Positions 1 through 8,168 of a stretch of 64,000 nt of DNA are shown here, piece by piece. The DNA comes from Planobispora rosea (GTDB lineage Bacteria > Actinomycetota > Actinomycetes > Streptosporangiales > Streptosporangiaceae), in assembly GCF_014648175.1 (NCBI RefSeq), contig NZ_BMQP01000002.1, forward strand, positions 124,001 through 188,000, in the 5' to 3' direction. The stretch's first letter is position 1; the number at the start of each line of letters is the position of its first letter. Under the pieces are notes generated by a model. That model was given only the letters and a program-made list of their open reading frames with translations. It did not search any database and was not told where the DNA came from. The position numbers and the translations under genes are program-made.

Positions 1-515
1 GGGTAGATCCACGGCCGGTACGGCCCGCGCAGCGCCAGGCTGACCGCGACCACCCCGAGCAGGCCGCCCGTCCCGGCCAGGGCCGCGGCCTTCCCCTGGT
101 GCACGCGCCCGGCGACGGAGGCCGCCAGCAGTCCGGCCGCCACGCAGGCCGCCGCCTCCACCGCCGCGCCCGGGACGGGGAACGTGCCGCCCTGCGGGAG
201 CCGTGCCACCGCGACCGCGCAGGCGACCGCCCAGAACGCCGCGGCGGTCAGCCCGCCGAGGGCGCAGCGGATCCGGTGGCGGAGCCCGCGCGGCGCCGGG
301 GCCGCGGCCGTGCTCGCGTCCATCGCGTCGACCACCGCGAACCCGGCGGCGGTGCCCAGCAGCACCCCCGCCATCCTGAGCAGCATGAGGGAGATCTCCG
401 GGTCCAGCGCGGACCCCGTGCCGATCAGCGAGACCAGCAGGACGACGAGGACGCCGGCGGCCGCGAGCGGGGTCCAGTCGACCGCCCGCGCGACCGGCCG
501 CAGGAGCCGGATCAC
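1..515 (-). CDS. Integral membrane protein, partial (3' end outside window)
   Basis: The minus strand stays open from a GTG at 515 to the left edge, giving about 171 residues without a stop. The GTG overlaps the TGA of the upstream ABC permease (GTGA), so it is translationally coupled and is the last visible gene of the sigma/anti-sigma/ABC operon. The product is hydrophobic with at least four predicted membrane segments (for example around LLVSLIGTG, LLGTAAGFAVV, ALGGLTAAAFWAVA and LGVVAVSLAL), separated by short Arg-rich loops. Most likely it is a second permease-like subunit of the neighbouring ABC exporter, or an accessory membrane protein. I recognise no family. Its true length is unknown because it is cut by the window edge. 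Confidence 0.75.
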   Translation of the reverse strand, partial: MIRLLRPVARAVDWTPLAAAGVLVVLLVSLIGTGSALDPEISLMLLRMAGVLLGTAAGFAVVDAMDASTAAAPAPRGLRHRIRCALGGLTAAAFWAVACAVAVARLPQGGTFPVPGAAVEAAACVAAGLLAASVAGRVHQGKAAALAGTGGLLGVVAVSLALRGPYRPWIY

Positions 516-2034
516 GAGCACGGCTGTCCCTCCACCGGTTCGGCGGGGAACTCGGGGCGCAGGCCGAGCAGGGGCAGGGCCTGCTCGACCGTCGTTCCGG
601 GCTTGAGCAGCGCGTCCCAGTGGGCCCAGATCCGCTCCCGGGCCTGCGGCGAGGCCAGCAGCCTGCGGGCGTAGCCCAGCTCGGCGGCGCCGTACCGGAC
701 CATGCCCAGCGGAGACAGCTGACGCGTGAGGTGGGAGTCGCCGAGCAGGATCTCCCGCTCCCGCGCCGGTTCCGGCGGGACGGTCTGGCCGAGCAGCCAG
801 AGCGCCACGACCGTCCTGGCCTGACCGCGGGCGTCGCATCCTTCCGGTCCCGGCGGGCGCAGGCCCGTCACCCGGTCGACGAGGTGGGAGGCGAGGACGC
901 CGCGGTGGGCGTCCCGTGCCCGGCCCCACGCCATGAAGGTCCCGATGGACCGCTCGTCGTGCTCCTCGTGCATCGTCCAGGAGTCGGTGTACTGCCGGAC
1001 GGTCGGCAGGCCGGTCCGCTCCGCCGGGGGCAGCGCCTCGGCCACCGGGCCGACCGCGGCCGACCAGAGCGGGATCCAGGGCTCGTAGCCCGGGAAGGCG
1101 CAGTAGGTCAGGCTCCCGTGCTTCTCGCACGTGCGGGTGTGCGGCCCCACGTAGTGCTCGCGGACCCAGGCGGGCGCGTTCGCGGAGGAGATCACCCTCC
1201 CGGACACGACGGTCCTCCACTCCTGGATCTCGGCGCCGGGGGCCCGGGCGGACGCGACGGCCCCCGCGGGCACCGCGACCGCCGCGGCGGCCAGGGCGGC
1301 GACCACCCGGACCGGCCGGGCTCCGTGCCGCAGCAGCGCCACCGCGGCGAACAGCGCGACCGCCGCCACGAGGTAGACCACGTGCAGCCCCGAGGGCCGG
1401 GCGGGCCAGTCCGGCCCGTGGAAGAGCACCACCGGCAGGAACCAGTCCCCGTACCCGCTCTGGTGGGTGTTCAAGAAGGTGAGGAAGGCCAGCAGGAACG
1501 CCGTCACGGGCACCGCGGCCAGCGCCGGCGCCCACCGGCCCAGCAGCGCGCCGAGCGCCGCGGCGAACGGTACGGCCAGCACCCCGGCCAGCGCCTCGTA
1601 GGGGTCGAACACCCCCGCCGCCGGGCCGGTGGCCAGCCGGACCGCCAGGTAGGCGGCCATCACCAGCGCGGCGATCCCGGTCCCGGCGGTGACGGCCGCG
1701 CCGGTCGCGGCCCCGGTCCGGCGCGCCGCCCGGCCGGGCAGCGCGCCCAGCGCCTCGGGCATGCCGCCGCGCCTGTCCCGGGAGACGGCGAGGTTGGCCG
1801 CGAGCATCGCCGCCGCGGCGAGCAGCAGCATGCTCCCCGACATGCTCACCGGGTCGGTGCTCAGGTCGGGCAGCCACTCCCAGGCCGTGTAGAGCCGTAG
1901 CCCCAGGCAGAGCGCGGCGGCGCCCCACAGCAGCGGGCTGCGCAGCAGTCTGCGGGCCTCGAAGCGGAACAGCGCCCGGAAGCCCTCCGGCGGCTCCGTC
2001 CCGGCGGTCCTCGGGCGGGCAGCGGTCACGAGGC

Positions 2035-2038
<4 letters not shown>
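512..2038 (-). CDS. ABC transporter permease-like membrane protein
   Basis: 508 residues. The N-terminal half (about 25-300) holds a run of hydrophobic segments starting near a FRFEARRLLRSPLLW motif, which is typical of ABC-2 type permeases. The C-terminal half is soluble, contains several Cys and Trp residues, and probably lies outside or forms a sensor-like domain. The ATG at 2038 overlaps the stop of the ATPase gene (ATGA), so subunits are made in a coupled way. Together with the ATPase upstream and the membrane protein downstream it should form an exporter controlled by the sigma/anti-sigma pair at the head of the operon. Substrate cannot be told from sequence. The family assignment rests on topology and context rather than on a strong motif. 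Confidence 0.75.
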
Positions 2039-2891
<853 letters not shown>

Positions 2892-2907
<16 letters not shown>

Positions 2908-3728
2908 CGGGGTTCTCCGGGGGCCAGGCGGCGGCGCCGCAGGTAGACGAGGGGGAGCAGGGCGAGCGTGGCGGCGCCGTACAGGGCCTGCGCCGCGGGG
3001 TGGAACGGCAGGAACCGGTCGTGCAGGACGGCGTGGCAGACCAGCGCCGCGCCGAACCAGCCGGTGACCAGGACGGCCCCGGCCAGCAGCGGGGACAGGC
3101 GGCCGGACAGGGCCAGCAGGCCGAGGCCGAGCGCCAGCGCGGGCAGCAGCCAGGCCGCGCTCAGCCCGAGCGGGCCGGGGAACAGCAGCGTCGCCCCGCC
3201 GGTCAGTCCCAGCGCGACGGCGAGCACCGTGACCGCGCGCAGCAGGAACAGGCGCGGGCCGGACATCGGGGTGGCGGCCTGGGTCTCGTGCACCGGATCG
3301 ACGTGGCGGCCGTAGGCCGCCGCGACGCCCGCCACCGGCAGCACCGGCGCCACCAGCAGGAAGGCCAGCAGGACGTCCTCCTGGCCGGGGGCGAGCCGGG
3401 CGGAGACCACCGCGAAGGCCAGCACCGCGGTCAGGGCCGCCAGCCAGGCCCGGCTGAGGGAGGGCGTGGCCGACAGCAGCCGCGCCACGTGCTCGGGCAC
3501 GCCGAGCCGGTGCAGGATCCGTTCGGAGAGCCGGAGTGCGGGCCGGTCCACGACGTCCGCCACCCGCTCCCAGCTCTCCGCCAGCCACTCCTGCTCGTAC
3601 GGCACCGCCGCCCGGCAGCGCCCGCACCGGGCGAGATGGGCCTCCACCGACATGACCTGGGCGGGTGCCAGGCGGCCGGCCGCGTACCGCTGGGTCAGCT
3701 CGTCGGGAAGATGCCAGGTCGTACTCAT
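2892..3728 (-). CDS. Membrane anti-sigma factor with N-terminal zinc-finger motif
   Basis: 278 residues. Near residue 30 there is an AHLARCGRC segment, the HxxxCxxC zinc-binding signature of the ZAS/zf-HC2 anti-sigma domain. It is followed by a short cytosolic linker and about six hydrophobic segments (for example LAALTAVLAFAVV, LLAFLLVAPVLPVAGV, LAVALGLTGGATLLF). The ATG overlaps the stop of the ECF sigma gene (ATGA), the usual arrangement for a sigma factor and its membrane-bound inhibitor. It presumably holds the sigma factor inactive at the membrane until a signal releases it. The multi-pass C-terminal part is longer than in single-helix anti-sigma factors and may itself sense membrane or drug stress. 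Confidence 0.85.
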
Positions 3729-4336
3729 GCGAGAAACCCCCTGAGCTGAGCTTTCGCCCGCATGACGCGGGTCTTGACGGTGCCTTCGGGCACCCCGAGG
3801 AGATGGGCGGCCTCGCGCACGGTGAGGCCGTCCAGGACGGTGGCCTGGATGGCGGCGCGCAGGTCCGGGGAGAGCCGGGCCAGCGCGGTCCCCAGGTCGC
3901 CGTGCTCCACGCCGACCAGGACCGCGTCCTCGGCGGACTCGGTGACCGGGTACGGCGGGTACGCGGTGCGGCGGGCGTCCGGCGCCTGGGCGTCGTCGAG
4001 CGAGGTGGTCCGCGGCGCGCTCCCGGAGCGGCGCATGAGGGAGATCAGCCTGCGGATGGCGATGGTCCAGATCCAGGCCGCCGCGTCGCCCTCGGAGGCG
4101 CGGTAGCGGTGCGCGCCCCGCCAGACGGCGACGAAGGCGTCCTGGATGGCGTCGTCCACCACGTCGGGGTCGGCGCAGCGGCGGGCCAGCCGCACCCGGA
4201 GCCAGGGGGCGTGCCGCCGGTGCAGGATCTTCAGCGCCTCGACCCGTTCCGCGGCGACGGCCAGCAAGAGGTCGGCGTCGCCGCTGTCGGGGGTGACGGG
4301 AGGCGGCTCCCGGCGTCTGGCGAGGAATCGGTACAC
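3725..4336 (-). CDS. ECF-type RNA polymerase sigma factor
   Basis: 203 residues from the GTG at 4336. Region 2 covers about residues 25-95 (ALKILHRRHAPWL, DDAIQDAFVAVWRG, AAAWIWTIAIRRLI). Region 4 covers about 150-200 (LSPDLRAAIQATVLDGLTVREAA, then the helix-turn-helix LLGVPEGTVKTRVMRAK). There is no long C-terminal extension. No better in-frame start exists before the divergent gene at 4482, although the ribosome-binding site before this GTG is weak. It heads the operon with its anti-sigma factor and an ABC exporter, so the exporter is probably part of its regulon. ECF factors of this type often activate their own promoter; such a site would lie in 4337-4481. Confidence 0.9.
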   Translation of the reverse strand: MYRFLARRREPPPVTPDSGDADLLLAVAAERVEALKILHRRHAPWLRVRLARRCADPDVVDDAIQDAFVAVWRGAHRYRASEGDAAAWIWTIAIRRLISLMRRSGSAPRTTSLDDAQAPDARRTAYPPYPVTESAEDAVLVGVEHGDLGTALARLSPDLRAAIQATVLDGLTVREAAHLLGVPEGTVKTRVMRAKAQLRGFLA

Positions 4337-4399
4337 GTTCTGATCTATCGCGGGATCGGGCGTATCCGGTTCCGCCGGGCGGAGATTTCCCCGCGGGAG

Positions 4400-4414
4400 C
4401 TCCCCGCCGGGGAG
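4400..4414. promoter_or_regulatory. Inverted repeat in divergent promoter region
   Basis: CTCCCC and GGGGAG face each other across GCC in the 145-bp space between the divergent sigma gene and the small + strand gene at 4482. The position suits an operator or an RNA hairpin in one of the leaders. The region is very GC-rich, so chance is possible. Confidence 0.3.
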
Positions 4415-4481
4415 GGGCCGGAAATGTCGGTGGCGCGGGCTAGTTTTCCGATCGACCCCGAGAACGAGGAGCCAGCGACCC

Positions 4482-4808
4482 ATGTACCGCCAGGGTGACA
4501 TCCTGATCGTGCCCGTCCCCGTCGACGCCGTCCCCCTCTCCGTCCAGGACGCCCCCTCCGCCCCGCGCGACGCCCGCGGCCGCCTGGTGCTGGCCCTGGG
4601 CGAGGCCACCGGCCACGCCCACGCCGTGGTCGGCCCCGGGACCCTGGTCCGTTCCCTGCGCCCGATGGATCCCGCCTACCTGCACGTCCCCTCCGGAGGC
4701 CGGGTGGTCCACGAGGAGCACGCCGCGATCTCCCTGCCCAAGGGCTGGTACCGCGTGCAGCGCCAGCGCGAGTACGTCCCCGGCGCCTTCCGCGTCGTCG
4801 CCGACTGA
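4482..4808 (+). CDS. Small conserved hypothetical protein
   Basis: 108 residues, soluble, no signal peptide. It starts MYRQGDILIVPV and has a central GEATGHAHAV segment and a C-terminal LPKGWYRVQRQREYVP segment. AGGAG lies 10-15 nt upstream of the ATG. It is 73 nt upstream of the DUF6745-like gene on the same strand and probably co-transcribed. The predicted all-beta character and the short GDILI...GHAHA...RVQRQREY layout look like a small conserved family that accompanies DUF6745 genes in actinobacteria; that association is from memory. Function unknown. Confidence 0.75.
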   Translation: MYRQGDILIVPVPVDAVPLSVQDAPSAPRDARGRLVLALGEATGHAHAVVGPGTLVRSLRPMDPAYLHVPSGGRVVHEEHAAISLPKGWYRVQRQREYVPGAFRVVAD

Positions 4809-4881
4809 TCCCTCCCCGCCGCTCCCCCGGTGTCCCCTCCCCCGTCCCCTATGACGTTCCTTCACGACAGGAGCCCGCTGT

Positions 4882-5913
4882 ATGACCGTCACCATGGAAC
4901 TCGCCGACGTGCTGACCGCGGCGGCCCGGCGCTGGGAGGACGTGGCCTTCCGGACCGGTCCCGCCGACCGGCCCCGGGCCGAGGCGGGGGTACGGCTGGC
5001 CTACCGGGCCGCCGGGCTGGCCGAACCCGAGAAGATCATCTGGGTCGACTCTCCCGCCGCGGGCGCGCGGGCCATCGCCACGCTGGGCGCCGGGAGGTCG
5101 GTCCGTGACGAGGTGCGGACCCGGCCGTGGGAGCGGGTCCGGGCCGAGGCGCACGCCGCGCTCGGGCCGGTGGGCTGGCCCCTTGCCTGGGCGTTGACCG
5201 GTGGGCGGCTCTGGGCCCCGGTGAACGGCCTGGTCACCCGCATCCGCCAGGCCGTCGCCGCGCTGGAGGAGTCGGAGGCCGACGGCGCGGCGCTGCGCGC
5301 CTCGACGCTGGACGCCGTGCTGGGCCAGCAGGACGCGCCGTGGTTGTCGCTGTTCGACGCGCTGGACCGGCCGGAGATGGAAGGGCTGGCCCAGGTGGCG
5401 GGGTCGGCGGGCTGGTGGTGGCCGTTCGAGAGGGTCGCCATCGTCTGTGAGCGCCCCGCCGAGCTGCACCGCGACGAGCTGTCGCGCCTGCACCGCGCGG
5501 ACGGCCCGGCGCTGCTCTTCCCCGACGGGTTCGCGGTGCACGCCTGGGGCGGCATGCCGGTCCCCGCCGACTTCGCCGCCTCCATGGCGGCGCTGACGCC
5601 GGAGCGCATCCGCGCCGAGGACAACGCCGAGCTGCGCCGGGTCATGCTGGAGCACTTCGGCTACGACCGCTACCTCGCCGAGTCCGGGGCGACCCCGCTA
5701 CACCAGGACGAGACGGGCATCCTGTGGCGGATCGACCTGCCCGACGACGAGCCGGTGGTGATGGTCGAGGTGGTCAACTCCACCGCCGAGCCCGACGGCA
5801 CCTTCCGGAAGTACTGGCTGCGCGTCCCGCCCGGCACCCGCACCGCCCGCGCGGGCGTGGCCTGGACCTTCGGCATGTCCGAGGCCGACTACCGTCCGGA
5901 GCGGGAGACCTGA
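4882..5913 (+). CDS. DUF6745-like protein
   Basis: 343 residues, cytosolic. The central segment GWWWPFERVAIVCERPAELHRD, broken here as GWWWPFERVAIV and CERPAELHRD, followed by LHRADGPALLFPDGFAVHAW, is what I know from DUF6745 proteins. The N-terminal EPEKIIWVDSPAAGA segment also fits. The C-terminal 80 residues (PLHQDETGILWRIDLPDDEP, then WLRVPPGTRTARAGVAWTFG) resemble a small beta-rich module also seen in this family. AGGAG is about 10 nt upstream of the ATG. A second ATG at 4894 is possible. Family function is unknown to me; the partner gene at 4482 suggests a two-gene unit. Confidence 0.75.
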   Translation: MTVTMELADVLTAAARRWEDVAFRTGPADRPRAEAGVRLAYRAAGLAEPEKIIWVDSPAAGARAIATLGAGRSVRDEVRTRPWERVRAEAHAALGPVGWPLAWALTGGRLWAPVNGLVTRIRQAVAALEESEADGAALRASTLDAVLGQQDAPWLSLFDALDRPEMEGLAQVAGSAGWWWPFERVAIVCERPAELHRDELSRLHRADGPALLFPDGFAVHAWGGMPVPADFAASMAALTPERIRAEDNAELRRVMLEHFGYDRYLAESGATPLHQDETGILWRIDLPDDEPVVMVEVVNSTAEPDGTFRKYWLRVPPGTRTARAGVAWTFGMSEADYRPERET

Positions 5914-5946
5914 TCCCCGCGGCTCCGGACGCCGTCGCGTCTCCGC

Positions 5947-6000
5947 GGCTCCGTATGCCATGACGGCTCCGTACGCCATGACGGCTCCGTATCCCGTGAC
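5947..6000. repeat. Three 18-bp tandem repeats
   Basis: Three head-to-tail units of 18 bp (GGCTCCGTATGCCATGAC and two variants) occupy 5947-5964, 5965-5982 and 5983-6000, just after the DUF6745-like gene. A degenerate GGCTCCGGACGCC piece precedes them. They look like replication slippage. I see no gene in the 302-bp gap 5914-6215 apart from these repeats and the leader of the next gene. Confidence 0.8.
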
Positions 6001-6108
6001 ATACGCCTCCATCGGTCAGCGGCCTCCGGGCGGAGGCCGAAGGTGAAACATTATCAATCACCAAAAAACCCTCACCCGCTTTTGGTCGAATACGACAGAA
6101 GGCAGCTG

Positions 6109-6215
6109 GAGCGACCTCCAAGACAAGTGAGATTATTCATGGCGATGAGCGATCGGCCGAATGTGGTCTGTCGCGGAAATCATCCATGATTCTCTCTTCC
6201 ATGGAGGAAAAAACC
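6109..6215 (+). promoter_or_regulatory. Conserved leader/promoter of secreted peptide A
   Basis: These 107 nt align without gaps to 6806-6912 before the second peptide gene, at roughly 70% identity by eye. Shared blocks are GAGCGAC, GACAAGTG, the GAGCGATCG block, and the ATGATTCTCT plus TGGAGGAAAAA at the 3' end. The ribosome-binding GGAGG is inside. An AT-rich GATTATTC/GACTATTG stretch may be the -10 box. Conservation outside the coding part suggests a functional promoter or structured leader. Confidence 0.6.
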
Positions 6216-6407
6216 ATGATTCGCCGCTTTCTCGCTGGTGCGGCCATCGCAGGCTTCGCGGGCCTGGTCTTCGCCGGCCCCGCCTCCGCCGGCTGCGACT
6301 GGGACAGGGGCCACGGTGGCAGCTACGTCTACATCGACGACAGCAACCACAACGAGGTCCTGAACGACCTCATCGACATCGCCGTCCTCGGCATCATCGA
6401 GAACTGA
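6216..6407 (+). CDS. Small secreted peptide A (tandem paralogue)
   Basis: 63 residues: a Sec signal peptide of about 25 residues (MIRRFLAGAAIAGFAGL ending PASA) and a mature peptide of about 38 residues. The mature part has WDRGHGG and then YVYIDDSNHNEVLNDL, ending LGIIEN. GGAGG sits 8 nt before the ATG at 6216. An upstream in-frame ATG at 6186 is rejected because the matching position in paralogue B runs into a stop. The mature C-terminus is almost identical in paralogue B (6913-7113), while the signal peptides differ more. One Cys near the mature N-terminus is absent from B. Acidic and amphipathic; function unknown. Candidates are a surface-active or structural peptide, a signalling peptide, or a secreted precursor. 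Confidence 0.85.
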   Translation: MIRRFLAGAAIAGFAGLVFAGPASAGCDWDRGHGGSYVYIDDSNHNEVLNDLIDIAVLGIIEN

Positions 6408-6425
6408 CCTTCCCGGAAGGTCCCG

Positions 6426-6452
6426 GGCGCCCGGCACCTCATGCCGGGCGCC
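6426..6452 (+). terminator. GC-rich hairpin after peptide A
   Basis: An 11-bp perfect stem (GGCGCCCGGCA with TGCCGGGCGCC) and 5-nt loop begin 18 nt after the stop codon. No T-tract follows, which is common for actinobacterial terminators. Confidence 0.6.
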
Positions 6453-6590
6453 TCCGTTCGGGGCGGTCCGCCTCAGGAGCCCGCCCCGGCCGATAGACCA
6501 CCGGGAATTCTCCTGCAGACCGGGAGAAGACATTCCTTCTGCGATACGTTCCCTCTTCGGGGGACACTTCTGGCAATTTAAAATATCGAC

Positions 6591-6637
6591 AAAGTCGGCT
6601 CCGCGACCGGACCTCCGGTCGCGGAGCCGACTTTTCG
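6591..6637. terminator. Strong 20-bp hairpin terminator
   Basis: A perfect stem of 17 bp (GTCGGCTCCGCGACCGG at 6594-6610 against 6615-6631) with loop ACCT, extended by AAA/TTT pairing, is followed by TTTTCGTTT. It is the most convincing intrinsic terminator in the window. It separates the two peptide genes into two transcripts. The rest of 6408-6805 holds no gene I can support; its 3' part (about 6720-6800) is AT-rich. Confidence 0.85.
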
Positions 6638-6805
6638 TTTCCCGCGGCGACGTCCCACCCGTGAGGTCCTCGGATCGGAAGCAGAAGCGCCCGGACGCGA
6701 TACACCTCGAGTTACTCTCCGCTCAAAAGCAGCACAGAGCAGGAGGAAATGATAATCATCAGAAGATATTGCAAGTATGCGGTCAAATGTAATGAAAGAC
6801 CCCTA

Positions 6806-6912
6806 GAGCGACTTCTGGGACAAGTGGGACTATTGAGTACGGCGAGCGATCGACCGACAGCGGTCCGTCGCGAAAGTCATCGATGATTCTCTGATTCCCT
6901 GGAGGAAAAATC
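6806..6912 (+). promoter_or_regulatory. Conserved leader/promoter of secreted peptide B
   Basis: Gap-free duplicate of 6109-6215. It contains ATGATTCTCTGA, which closes the alternative upstream reading frame and so confirms the start codon used in both genes. The SD block TGGAGGAAAAA is shared. Confidence 0.6.
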
Positions 6913-7113
6913 ATGATCCGTCGTATTTTCGCCGGTGCAGCCATCGCGGGCTTCGCCAGCCTCGCCTTCGCCGCCCCCGCCGCAGCCGACGACGACTGGT
7001 GGGACCGCGGTCACGGGGGCCACGGGGGCTACGTCTACATCGACGACAGCAACCACAACGAGGTCCTGAACGATCTCTTCGACTTCGCGTTCCTCGGCAT
7101 CATCGAAAACTGA
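6913..7113 (+). CDS. Small secreted peptide B (tandem paralogue)
   Basis: 66 residues, with a signal peptide (MIRRIFAGAAIAGFASLAFA, cleaved near PAAA) and a mature part of about 41 residues starting DDDWWDRGHGGHGG and then YVYIDDSNHNEVLNDL, ending LGIIEN. It differs from peptide A by an extra GHGG unit, WW in place of CDW, and Phe for Ile in the LFDFAF stretch. GGAGG is 8 nt upstream. The near-identity of the last 27 residues against more divergent signal peptides points to selection on the mature C-terminus. The next gene, an STM4011-type radical SAM enzyme, converges from the right with 170 bp between. No Cys is present. Function unknown. Confidence 0.85.
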   Translation: MIRRIFAGAAIAGFASLAFAAPAAADDDWWDRGHGGHGGYVYIDDSNHNEVLNDLFDFAFLGIIEN

Positions 7114-7283
7114 TCTCGGGCGGGAGGCGGCTTCGCGGCCACGCAGACGGCCGTGAGGCCGCCTTCCGCATGCCGGTCCCGGGCCCTTCCGCATCCCGGT
7201 CCCGCGCGTCCGCGCCGCGCCCCGTCCGGGCGGACGCGGCGGGGACCGGATCAGGCGGGGACCGGATCAGGCGGGGGACCGGG

Positions 7284-8168
7284 TCAGCGGTCGCGCGGGA
7301 TGCGCTCCAGGATGCCGCCGGCGAAGACGTCGTACAGGCCGGTCGGCTCCAGGTGCACGTAACCGATGTGGCAGTCGCACACCGCCAGCGGGCAGGGCCG
7401 GGTCCGGGGGCGGAACGTCCCGTCGTAGAGGTTGCCGAGCACGGCGGGGACGAAGTGGCAGCGCCGTACGGTGCCGTCGCCGTCCACGGAGATGACGCTG
7501 TCACCGGTACGGCACGCCCGCCCGGCGCTGCGGTGCGGGGTACGGCTGTAGCGGAACAGCGGATCGACCGCCGTCCACTCGGCCGCCTCGGCATCGGTGT
7601 AGAGGCGGCCCTCGGCGGCGTTCACCCACAGGTACACCCGGTCCGGAAGGTCGGCCCGGAGCCTGCGGGCGTACTCCAGATGCTCGGGCAGGCCGACGAT
7701 CCCGACGCTGAACCGCACTCCCCTGCTCACCAGATCGCGGCATTTCTCCCTGAACCGCTCATAGGTGATCTGGCTGGGGTGGTAGGTGACCCAGAGGGCG
7801 AGCGTGCCGAGGTCCGCCTCGGCCAGCCAGTCCGGGCGGCAGCTGAAATTGCTCTGGATGGCCACCCTCCGGACGTGCGGCAGGTGACTGAGCTCCACCA
7901 TCGCCCGGCGGTACCAGGACCGGACGAGCCCCTCGCCCCACGGCGTGAACAGCACCGAGACCGGATGATCCCGCCCGGCCACCCACCCGGTGAACCGCTC
8001 CAGCGCGATCCGGTCGGCCCGCAGCCGCTCCGGGTCGTCGCGCCGCTTGGCGAACGGGCAGTAGGAGCAGTCGTAGTCGCAGCTCGACAGCGGTCCCCGG
8101 TAGAGGATCATCAGGTGCCCGGCGTCGTCCGCCGCCCCGCCGGGCGCAGCCGGCTCAGCGGGCTTCAT
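7284..8168 (-). CDS. STM4011 family radical SAM protein
   Basis: 294 residues. The radical SAM cluster motif CxxxCxxC is C30-C34-C37 in the context ILYRGPLSSCDYDCSYCPF, the hallmark I know for STM4011-type proteins. The C-terminal third has further Cys residues (GRACRTG, VRRCHF, CPLAVCDCHIG) in a SPASM-like arrangement likely to bind an auxiliary Fe-S cluster. It is the last gene of the eight-gene operon; its ATG overlaps the end of the STM4012-type gene by 14 nt. Radical SAM/SPASM proteins often modify peptides, but no substrate of this family is known to me. A shorter start at the Met before ILYRG is possible. Confidence 0.9.
   Translation of the reverse strand: MKPAEPAAPGGAADDAGHLMILYRGPLSSCDYDCSYCPFAKRRDDPERLRADRIALERFTGWVAGRDHPVSVLFTPWGEGLVRSWYRRAMVELSHLPHVRRVAIQSNFSCRPDWLAEADLGTLALWVTYHPSQITYERFREKCRDLVSRGVRFSVGIVGLPEHLEYARRLRADLPDRVYLWVNAAEGRLYTDAEAAEWTAVDPLFRYSRTPHRSAGRACRTGDSVISVDGDGTVRRCHFVPAVLGNLYDGTFRPRTRPCPLAVCDCHIGYVHLEPTGLYDVFAGGILERIPRDR

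Noticed and set aside
6186..6215. Longer N-terminus (MILSSMEEKT) for secreted peptide A
   Set aside because: The corresponding leader position in paralogue B contains a stop (ATGATTCTCTGA), and GGAGG is placed correctly for the ATG at 6216.
7114..7283. Search for a third peptide gene or an RNA gene between peptide B and the radical SAM operon
   Set aside because: Only short GGACCGGATCAGGCGG direct repeats (about 7242-7275) are seen, without coding potential.
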